A DNA stretch of 64,000 bases from Pelecanus crispus (Eukaryota > Chordata > Aves > Pelecaniformes > Pelecanidae), in contig NC_134649.1 in assembly GCF_030463565.1 (NCBI RefSeq), positions 31,831,044 through 31,895,043 of the forward strand, in the 5' to 3' direction. Positions 49,501-61,500 of the stretch are shown here, piece after piece (within the stretch, counting starts at the first letter, position 1; each line of letters begins with the position of its first letter). The notes below the pieces were generated by a model. That model did no database searches. It was not told the DNA's origin and was given only the letters and a program-made list of their open reading frames with translations. The position numbers and the translations under genes were made by a program.

Positions 49501-52500
49501 CCATACAATCCACCTCTGATCATGCTGAACAATACATCTTCAGGAAATGCCCTGTCTATAGTGGAGTAATGGAAAAGCCTTACCAAGAATTCTCAGTGGC
49601 CACTTAGCAAATTCCCCTTCAGCCCTAAAAGCACTTTCCTCTTGATGAACAAAATTTCATTTCTGCTACTAATGGAAAGCTTGCATTTAGATATGCCTCT
49701 TGAGGCATTTAATCACTTGTGCAGAGTTGTTGGATGCTTTGTGAGCCATCTCAAACTTTGAACAGCAAGATACAGGATTTCTGAAGTCTTCAGTGTCATA
49801 AAGATTGTATCCCAGTGTCTTTAACTGTATTGCCACAAAACACAATTCTGACTGGTGTTCATGTCTCCTGATGCAAGACCAATCAAAGCAGGCAAATTCT
49901 CTAATTCTGTTAGTTTTAGCTCTCATACACATAACATGTTCCCTAGAAGTACAGGGAGATTTTCACCTTCGTAAAACAAAGAAGGAATCCCAGCAAACAA
50001 GAACAGTTCTCCCCCTTCTATTTCTTGCATTTAGAAGCTGCAGTATACGCAATAATGTTTTGTTAATTGCTCTGCAAAAGGGTTCTGGCTGACCAGTTCT
50101 TGATCTTGTAGCAAAATCAAAGAGAAAGCAGCAAAACCTGATCACAAAACACAGCCAAGGAGTGCAGTTCTCTTTGGCTTTGCATTTCAACTTTATGGAA
50201 CAGATCTCATGTTCCAGCTGCGACATGCGTCACTTTGTATGCATCAGTCACAGCAACCAATGAACTGTGAGAAAAACTGTATGATGAATCTTGACAGTTC
50301 AGTCTGTAATGCCCAAACTTTGCAGCTATTATTAAATCTGGAGTGAGTCTGTATTTGAAGGTGCATCCCTTCATGACACTTCCTGCATTCTCTATTTTAG
50401 CTTTTGATTGCAGCAATCCAGAAAACTGTAAGCCTATAAATAAAGTTATTGTGATTCTAAAAATAATGCCCTGAAAACACCTCAAAGCTAAATTTCATAG
50501 ACTCTTCAGACAGATACCAACACAAGATCTCAGAACACAGCTTGTCAGGCCTTACTTGAACTTCTGGTAGGTGGAAGACATGGACAGTTTTAACTTACTT
50601 ATGTAGGAAGGCTGGAAATAGATGCAGAATTCATAGAAACATGACCAATGACTTTTCTAGACAAAGGGTCTTCAAAATCAAAGATGTAGAAAGAAATGGT
50701 TATTTTCTGTCTTAAGTTATACAGCAATAGAAAAAGAAATGAGAAAAGGGCATGGAGTTATTTGATCACTTTAAATCACTCCTATATCCATTTGAAAATT
50801 TTAAATCCATGTAAATCTTTTTCTTCTCTAGAATAGCTGCTTCCCATCTCTTTACAGTGTGATCCATGCTGATGTGATTGCTAATGGGCTTAATCTGTGC
50901 TTTGCAATGTGTATGCTGTATGGATCATTAGAGAGAGAAAGGAGGAGGATGACTTTTAACGAGATTGCTACATTAGTAATCTGCTATCAGAAGTACTGCT
51001 ACCAAATATAATTGCAGAATTAACAAGGATTATAATTATGTACGCACATGTTCGCTGTTAGTGTCTCCAGCCAAGTATCCATATTGTTACACCATTTCGC
51101 AAAGAGTAAGGGCTGTGCACTGAGAACTCGTGCAGTGTTAAAACACACAGGCCATGCAGGATCCAAGATAAAACTGTAGGATCCATAATATAATAAGCTA
51201 AGCTAGATTCACTGATACTACTTCAAATGTAGGAATGCTTATATGCCATCATGACTTTGTTGTCATTCATTTTCTGAAACATCTGTTGTTAGATATAAAA
51301 AAAGAGATTGTCAGTTTCCTCTGGAGATCTTCATGAAAGGGTAGCTACTGCTTTGTCATTTCCTCACATTCCTCTGCAGGTGTATTCTACACACTGATTC
51401 AGGCTGCAACATTATGCCACTCTTCAGCTTCACCTTTGAATAACATGAAGCCACGCTTTATCCACTGGTATTTTCACCTTGATTAATTCCAACTTGGCTT
51501 TACTTCCCCCGCCCGTGTTTCCATTAAAAGACTGTAATTAAACACCAATGTTTAAATCCTAGTTTAAAAAAAAAAAAACAAACCAAAACCCAAAAACCCC
51601 AACAAACTTCGTAATCAGAGGGAAATTGAAGAGTGCAATTTTCAAAACGGTACACAGTTTGGCTTTTTGTAGCTTCTTAATGTATAACTCAAGAGTGGTG
51701 CCACCTCTTGTCAAACCATTTCTTTAAAGAGAACACAGAACATGTACTTCCAGTCCTTGAAAGCACGCTTCAAGTTAGCTTGTCCTGTCAAGCTAGATGG
51801 CATCTACCATCAATTTTCAGACAGCTCTTAAAGCAGTTGTCGGATTATATTCCTTCCTTGCTCTGAACGAGCAACAATACATTGTATGAACAAATATAAT
51901 ATTAAGTTTGATTCCTCATTAGGAAAAGAAGATAATTTCACTTTTTAATGGATTGCAGACCCAGCTGATCCTGTATACATCAGCAGACAATAAGCTCAAA
52001 GTGTGGACATGTCCAGAGAAGCTGCTAGGCTTTTTGTTGAAGAGAGAGGAAATTTTTGCTTGTAGATATCATAAGAGAGTCATCAGTCTGGTATTAGAAT
52101 CATTCTGTCATGTGAAACTTTTTAAAGCGTGATAATTTGAGATGATGAAAATTAGTTGACTAATGACCCAACATTGCTGCAATACAGCATTTTGCTTAAT
52201 ATAGAGGCAATTTGTGCTGCATCTGCAGATCGTCAAAAATACACATAGGCATCATGAGTCAAATTTCTGATCTCTGTTCCTAAAAACATTCCCAATGGAC
52301 CACATCCTTCAGTTCAGCCAGAAAGCTGTTTCTACTTGTGCAGGTGTAAAAAAATAAGCTGAATGGCAGACATCGTATCTCCCCGACAAAAATACAATGC
52401 TACTCTGAGCCTGGTCACTTTGTCATATTTTGTGTAAGTCTGGCTTACCCGCAGGAAAAATGGGAATTTCCGACCATAAAAACCAACTCTGAAAAACTCA

Positions 52501-55500
52501 GGTTCTAAGCGCTGCTGTTCCATGATATTATCATAATAGGTAGCTTCCATTTTCTGTGGAGGAAAAAGATAGCTGCTATCAGACACTTAAAGCTGCACTT
52601 AAAACTTCAGAATCTCAAGACACATTGAAATATCTTTCCCCCACAATTTTTTATGAAAAGACTGAAATTCTTCTAAAAATAAAAATTATTAATTAAACAG
52701 TCTACATGGTGGAACAGACTATAGTATTATCATACTCATTTTACATTTTTGGAGATGACATATGAAAATTTTTCTGTTGTATCTCATTTTAAATTAAACA
52801 GGTCTTGCATGTAATTTTCTTTGCATTGCAGAATTAATGGCAAAGCTGAGATTAAGATCTACGTTGCCTGGCCCAGAGTGTCCTATTCTCTCCTACAGCT
52901 CAAAATCTACACCACTGTCTGGAAAATTATACCAATTCAACGGGGTTTGCCTTAACTGAGTTGAGGGGCATGAAAAAGGATGAAGTAAAATTAAATCTTC
53001 TACAGCTCTGTGCACCAGTGGGTTTAACATGGAAGTAAAAAAAGGGGTTGGAAAAAGTAAAAGGACTTTTCTGTAGTTCCAATTATTAGTTTTGTGGCAC
53101 TGTGCTAGCATTTATATCAAGAGTGGGATTTCAAGACCCCTTGCCAAACTCAATCTCATTTGAAACGCTCACAGGAATTTCACTGTAGCAAAAAGATAGC
53201 TTTCTGAAGAGAAGAATCAGTTTGACATCATTGTTTCCACTGCAGGGAACCCTAACAGCAACTTCGACTTGGAATACTGCATCAAGGTTTTGTTCTTGTT
53301 CCCACACATATTCACTCCTTTTCTAAAATGGAGAAGGTCCCAAAGTCATTACAGGAAGAATAAAGGAATGCGTTGATTTATGCAAATGGCATAGAGAAAA
53401 ACTGTTAGAGTGGGGAGAAATTCAAGTCAGTTCAGGTCAACACAGATTTAGGAAACTTGAACAGAAAACAGATCACACACAGGTGAGCAAAAGGATGAGA
53501 TGAATGGGTTATACTGATCAGCTGAGATGCTCTTCACCTGCCAGCCAATTAACTCCAAATAATAAAGAGGCAGCAAAAATACCTAATTTACTGATGTTTC
53601 AGGAAAGAAAGTCTTGATGCACAACTTGACTAAGCCTTTAATAAGTTTGTTTGGTCATCATTCATGATCACTTTACCGATATGGTATTTCCCGTACACCA
53701 GAATAAATTTTCACACTGCTCTATTTTAGATGTGTACAATACACAAGTGCACAACCAAGATGGTCACCCATACTCTCTTTAGGGCCACTTTGAAGAAAAC
53801 GGGTTCTTCAGAAGTGCAGTTCATGAGACCTAGTCAGACAGGTATCTTCAGATGAGAATAAATTTGACTTCTAAAGAGAATTTAAACCACTGTGTATAAG
53901 AATACATCTGTTGTGGTTTAACCTGGCAGGCAGCTAAACACCATACAGCCATTCGCTCGCTCCCCTACCTCCTCAGTGGAATGGGGGAGAGAATCAGAGA
54001 AAAAAGAAAAAAAAAAAGTAGTAAAATTCATGGTTTGAAATAAAGACAGTTTAATAGGACAGAAAAGGAAGGGAAAATGGTAATAATAATAATGGAATAT
54101 ACAAAATAAGCGATGCACAATGCATTTGCTCACCACCTGCCGACCAATGCCCAGCCAGTTCCCAAGCAACGGTACCCTCCCACCCCCGGCCAACTCCCCC
54201 CCGTTTATATACTGAGCATGACGTCATATGGTATAGAACAGCCCTTTGGCCAGTTTGGGTCAACTGGCCTGGCTGTGCCCCCTCCCAGCTTCTTGCTGGC
54301 GGGGCATGGGAAGCTGAAAAGTCCTTGACTAGTGTAAGCACTACTTAGCAACAACTGAAAACATCAGTGTGTTATCAACATCATTCTCATACTAAATCCA
54401 AAACACAGCACTATGCCAGCTGTTAGGAAGAAAATTAACTCTATCCCAGCTGAAACCAGGACAACATCCACATAGCATAAATATTAAATTTGAATATATG
54501 CATGCTACCCCAGGGGACAAAAGCAGATGAACTATTTTCACATTCATAAAGCTTTTAAATAATAACCAGAACTTTGACTACTTCTGATTAAAGCATGATG
54601 CTGCAAATGTGCCCTGATTTCATGAAGTGTTTGATTTTACTGGAGGACCAGATTCTTGTAAATTGACAAGAATGCCATGACTGTTTGCCTTCTCCATTCT
54701 TTCTTTCTTGTTCCTCTTATGTCAACTGAGGCACAAGCTGTCCTTGATATTTTTGGAATGAAAATGAAATATCAGTATTTTTTTTAAAAGACAAAAAAAG
54801 ATATTTTATGCAAAAATATATATAAATATGCAATTGCAATAGCAAGCCCAGCTCTGATGTGTGTGCTGTCTCCATATACTCATAGGAGTTTACTGCTAGC
54901 AGACTTAGGAATTACTTCAGTGGAGATACAAAGTCATCAAAATCAATCAATGGCAAAGGAGTGACTGTAAATGCATGGAGCTGTATAGGGAATATGATTA
55001 TTTTTAAAATTCGGAATGTTCTGACACGACAGTAAAATTCCCTGAGGAATGACATGAGAGTCTGCAAGGAGAGGAACTGCTGCACTTACCCGAATCCAGC
55101 TGAGGCTCTGATAATCATAGAGACTTTCGTATTGTATGGCCAGTTCTCTGCACAGCGGTATTCCAAACTCCCAGCTCTGCAAAACCAAAGCAAATCACAC
55201 TCACAGCAAACAGACTGTTATTGCCAACTCAGCTGAGAGGAATATGGAAATTCAATTTTGGGAATTCATTTTTCATGAAATGCCAGGGATGAGATGTGAA
55301 AATGCAATGCGATGAAACAGTTTCCATTAAATATCAGATTAATTCCTTCTTCACGATAGTAATGGAGGCATATGTTCCATTGAAATTATACACACATACT
55401 GCTTGTTACTGACAGTTCACTCATGAGACTGGGAACTTACCTGGAGAAATATAATACAACTAACAAGTTTTTCTTCTTGTCAGACACCCCTTCAACCCAC

Positions 55501-58500
55501 CCCCAGTATCTCCTTTGCTTTCTGCACTAAAACTCCCTGGAGTAAAGAGTTAGGGCTTAGCTCCCCAGCAAAGTGCTCCCCTTCCCAGGGCTGCTACTTC
55601 CTACTGAAAGCACAAAACTGTCAAGTAGTGGGAAACACTCAAATACAGAAACAAAACATCCTCAGAACTGAGCTGCTTTATTGCACTGAGTGCATATCCA
55701 TATTCAGAACTGAAAGCAAAACTCATTTCTTCAACTTACAGCCTGCATACAAGAAATCTTTTCTAGCACACCGTACTCATCACCTTCTGAGGTAACGAAG
55801 GAAGAGACTGTGTTTGGGCACGCCCACATTCAGAGAAAGACTCCCCCGTTACCTCACTTAGCTTTCTAGAGTGCTCATTTTACACCCTTGAACCGCAATC
55901 TCCTCTCTCATCATCTTTTACTTGCATAGATTGGAAGCCTTTTAGGGGAACGGCTGTTTCTTACCATACTTATGTAAAGGATCTAGAACACCAAGGTCTC
56001 AGTTGAAACTTTATTGGATTAACTTTTATGCACTACTGGACTAACTTGCCAGTTGTTTTAACTGGGACCCTGTTGTAGTTTTGTGCGAGTTACACTATCA
56101 CCTTAAGTTTTAAGAATACTACTAGCAATACTGTAAATTATTGGCAACAGTAATTAACTGTAATTATGTAAAATATTAGCACTTAATATGGAAATAGTTT
56201 TTCCAATTACATGTACCTTCACATTAAGAAGTGTCTGATTTAGCGTAATAGGTACTTTACAATGCTTCCCTTTATGCACACACATATGTAGTGTCTGTTC
56301 TCTCATCCTTAATACCAGCAAAGCTTTTTTTCTCTGAATAGCAAAACCAGGAAGTGTAAGAACTTTTTTATTAAAAGAAGGTATAGTTGTAAGAATTAAA
56401 AAGGCAAAAATAATGATCCTACATCTCTTTAGCTTCAGTTAAGTACAAAAACTTACATAAGAACTTGCTAAATAAAAGATTCTTTCAGAATCAATTTGGA
56501 TATTCTGATAGCATTAGTAGTTTGGGATGATGGGAAGCCTGAGATTTAGTTAGATAAATACAACACATACAATAGGAAATGACCTGAAAGACCAGTTACT
56601 TGACTTCTCAGAATATTACTCAGGTTTTTGTGATCTCAAATTAACAGGATTTTTGCTGTGGGTTGTCAAAGTCCACGATGTACAAATGGATACATTGAAC
56701 TGGGATCAACAACATTGACCAGTTAAGTGTTTGTATGTGCAAATACAAACAGCATTGCATTTTTTTATAGGTTTCAACATTCTTTACAGGGATACTGTAC
56801 ATAGATTTTCAGTCCTTAGCTGATCTATATTTACTTGAAAGAATGAAAAAGTCTCTTCTAAAACATCTATGATATCTGGCCAGGAATAAGTGGCTTTTGT
56901 CACACAGAGTATGAGCAGAGTCTCACTTCCAAATGGGATGCTGTGGCTAAAGCCTACGTAATTCTCTAATCTGTGTTCTGGATAGAAGCAGAAAGCTAGC
57001 TGGCTGTCTTCCCTTGAGGTGATCCTAAAGATGTAACCTTTTCATGCTCCTTTTCTGATGTGAATTAAATTAACAACATGTAACCACATCTTATTTCTCT
57101 TTATACCAGCTCTTCTACATATATCCTGATCCTATTCCTGTAATGCTAACTCAACTCAGGCTTTCTCTCTTTGTTTCAGTTAGATTTCCACACAGAGAAA
57201 TTCCACTGTGCTAGCTGAGTATTCTGTAGATACCAGACGAGACAGAGAAGTGAAGAAACGCAATATACAGGTAACTTCTTAGAGAGAAAAGAGAGTTTGC
57301 GGGTATTTGAAAGGAAAAGAGAATGAATGGATATCTGAGTCACTGGGATCCTCAGTTTTAAAATCTGTGATGTTAATGAGTACCATCTTCACAGTGTAGA
57401 AATTTAATATGTAATTCCATGTGCTAAGCGTCACTTCCCTCTACAGCATCATTCTTCCCCCCTTCAAATAATTTCCTAATGTCTCCACTGTTAATTTCCC
57501 TCATTATAGCTTTCTTTTCTGTTTTGCTGATGTCTGATCTGTTTGCATGTTCTGTATTATGTGCTTCACTTGAAAAACACATTCATATGACACTGCAGCT
57601 TTCTCCTATGGCACCAGCAACTCTCAGTTGAGCGCTACTGACTGCACACAAGGAGGCACAGATAGAGACAATCAACATTTATGAATGGCAACCTTTATTT
57701 ACTCATATCCCAATGTGCAGATTTCTTTTGGAAATATGATTCACATGAGAGTGCACAAAAGAAATTAGTTCAAATGTTGGCTATGGAGTACATGATCTAA
57801 AAATGAACTGCTTTGGAAATACAGCTTTGGGTCTCTCACAGCACTTGGCTAGCACTAAGGAGAGCACACACTGTGATGCTGTGAAGGGAGCTGGTCAGAA
57901 TTTTTAGTTAATAAAATCTAGCAGTGAACTGGACAGAAAAGGGTTGTGTAGTTTTCGTGCTACTGCTGTCGAGAAGCATGATCAATCGGCTTCAAACTGT
58001 TCCATTCACAGTTCTCTTCTCCTAGAAAACCTTGGGTTTTAACAGACAAAATTGTAACTCTGAGTTAAAAGAAAAAAAAACAAATCTTCAAGTTATGCAC
58101 TTGCACACACTGCCGACTGAGCCATAAACCAATTCAAAGCATAGCAGAAATCAGTAGGAAGGAGCACACAACCAGAGTGAAGGCTAAAAGGGCTTTGGAA
58201 CACCTTGTTCCTTCCCAGCACCGGGCTGCTACCAACAATATTGAGAATGGGAGTTACTCAATTCTGCACCCCACTGCAGCGCTCCACGCCTGCCATCGGC
58301 CGTGCCACCACTCCTTGCCCTCCACTGGCACGCCCTTTATGTCAAACTCACAAGACAGTCTTGTGGCCGTAGTTTTCCCCCATTCCTGTGCTGAGAAAAT
58401 TTTGCCATTAATAAATGCAGAACTTTTACACCCTTTTTATGCTGCTTTGACCCCCCGTCCTTAGTGGAAGATGCCAGGAGCAGCTCCAGAAATGCAACTG

Positions 58501-61500
58501 AAGGACACAGAACAACAAATTCCACTCTTCAGGACCTGAGGAGGGACCATCTTAGGGCAGTGCAGAAAGAAACTATCAGACAAATTGAGGGAAGCAAGTT
58601 TCTTCCATTCCCTGAGCTGTTCCCTGTTACACAGCAACAGAAAGAGTGCTGAAAAGCAGCAGGAGGATTTGGCTTCTTAGCATCTTTCACTTCCACAGTT
58701 TGAGTGACATACATACTGCTTAAGTGGATTATTTTGTCATTCAGCTACCATTTATAACAAAGGAGGATTAAAACACAAAGTCAAGTAACTCCAAAAACAT
58801 CCAGTGGGGAAAAAACCTCAAGAGGTTAACACTCTATAATCTGTTAGGAGTTTTATAGCAAAATTACATCCGTCAAGTTTCTACTCCCCTTCAGTGCATA
58901 CACGGATTGCCTGTTTTTGTCAAAAATACAGGCTCACTTGTTTTACATAGTCTCTATATCATCTTTGTCTAGTCAGACAGTACAGTACTGCAACATTTGC
59001 ACAAGTCAGTAATTTATTTTTTTTTAAGTGCAGTCTGAAAAACCCTGAAAATTTCTGAAACTAGAAAGAGAACCATTTGCAGTATTATTACAAAAGAACA
59101 ATTCTGGAAAAAAAAAAAAAAAAAATTTCTTCTTAATTAATCACTTCCTCATAAATAGGTAATTTCTTTCTACACACAGGAATCTGACTCCTTTTGCAGG
59201 TTCTGCAGAGAATGTTTCTGCCATATGCAACTTTCTGTTATCAGGGATAGGAAAGAATTATCTGCAATGGCAACCCCATATGAACCATATCACATTTGGA
59301 TTTAATGCCACTGTCGTTGCCATCAGGCAAAACCAACCCCGAGGTGCACATACACGCGTTATCTTCCAATAATGTAAGCTGTAGGAGTTCTTCTAGAGAT
59401 GGGAAAAATTTGAAAATATTCTGACAGATGAAACCACTTTAAGGTTCACGTCTGAAATGTTCCCAAAATGCCACGACACAAGGAACTATAACACCTACCT
59501 CTGCAGTAATGTAAAAAAAATATGTATTGTAGGAAAAACATACCAAAGATGTGAAATTGAAATACATTGATTTTCTTCTTGTGCGATGGATGGAACTGCA
59601 CGTTAATTGAAAGCTACTTTAAAATAAGTGACACTGAAAATACACAAATCTTTTTTAATAAAGGGACTCCTACAGTGCATTGCCTGCCATTTACTTCTAT
59701 AGGTTAGAAACAAAACAAGTCCTAAAGTGAGTCATAACACAGCAATTTGCATAGACAACTGCAAAATGCAATCTCGCCCCCCAAAAACTAAGGAAGTGGC
59801 ATTCATAGAGCTTTCTGCCATATCAGGTGATCCAAAGTTTGGTTTAAAGGTATAAAAACGTTTTGGTGTTTTTCCTGTTGGCCTACCTAAACTAGTACCA
59901 AATGTTGTGCATAATGAAATACCATACCCATTTTCTCATCTGTTTTTTTCACCCAGGGAGCCAAGAAGCAATTGTCAAGTTATAAAACCCCTTTGATACA
60001 AATTTACTTCCAGACTACTGAAGTGATAGGCTTGCAAGCCCTAAGTAAGTCAGGAAAAGGGAAGGAAGCTGCTGGGAAGAGAGAAGAAGTTGGCATACCT
60101 TCCCTTTGTTGAAGTAATGGATAATCTTACGGCACAGACCTTCCTTACGTTGCCACTCTGACTGAGATGGATAATGCAGGAACTCTCTCAGAGGTCTGTC
60201 CTCCCACTGAAGCAACTCACAGTACAAAAGCAAAGTAAATGCAGCCTCTGTTGGAAATGCAATTATTGAACACTGAATCAATGACAACAAATAAATACAG
60301 CCAATAGGTTGAAAGGTCACTAGACCTGCTTCTTAACCAGTCTGGAATTCCTGATTTACAATTTGAGAAACAATTCTGAAGTCTTAGATGAGCATTCAAT
60401 TATTCCATTACTTAAAACAGCAGCACAAGGCTGTTTCCTATGAACCTGATTTTTAGGTACAAATCTGTCAAGTTTCTTTTTACTAGCTACTTGACTGAAG
60501 TACACAGTCAGATACTCAGATATGCAACTAGATTTGGGGCCTGCAGGTGTAAACAGAGCTTGGACAACACAGAATTAGAGTCTATACACTTTTTAAGTGC
60601 TCCCTAAATACTACAATGCAAAGAAATACGGCAAATGACAATATAATAGTGGTTTTGTGATTTTAATCTTCCTCTAAATTTCATTCCACTGTTGTGATTT
60701 TTTTGATCAATCTTCCTTAGAGAACACTTTAATGTAAAATTCAGAGTGTAACAGAATAGTCATATGGTTGTGTTGGGCATAGACATACATTATTTGACCT
60801 GACAAGTGAGCTGGACCTCAGCTTCTTATCTTCCCAACTGCCATAACTGATTCATACAAATTTTTTCCAAAAGAATGAATCAGGTGTTAAGAGTATAACA
60901 TTGGGAGAATCAAAAACTTTCACCAGGATTTCAAGCAGACCCCATATGATGTCTTCCTAACCTGTATAGTTCTCAGCCTGTAAGTGCATGTCACACAGCT
61001 TGTGGATATAGCGGATGTACATCTCTTCCTTGTTGATTTCAGATTTATAGAAATTCTGTGAAAGAAAAAAGAGTTTTTATTCTTACTGAGACTCTTTCAA
61101 GACAATCAGCAGCATCTGTGTACGTATAAAGGTATTGAAAAGAGAATACATTATTAGTGTAAAAGAAAAGTAATAATCCTTTTCACATCCACACTGATTT
61201 AACCCACTAATTTTACCGTGTCTTTTTTTTTTTAAATGAAGGTAGTCAAAAGCTGAAAGAAAAGGTGAGAGAGGTTGCAGAACCTCTGTCACAAGGATAC
61301 TCAGAACTCAGCTGGACAAGGCCATGAGGAACCTGACCTCTGTGTTAACCACAGAGTTGGACCAGAGACCTCCAGGGGATCCTCACAATCCCTGACATTC
61401 TGTTCTGTTATGCCAGTGCTCAGATTCTGAAGCTACACTTGCCTGACACAGATTCCTATCCCAACCTTTCCCAGTTTCGACTACATTGCACAGTATCACA

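Larger units (their letters stand above)
52554..55089 (-). other. DOCK3 intron carrying LTR copy C
   Basis: Apart from the LTR at 53909-54463 no feature was recognised. Confidence 0.8.

Noticed and set aside
58177-58464. 95-codon plus-strand frame in a DOCK3 intron
   Set aside because: No homology, no splice or promoter context; length is expected by chance.
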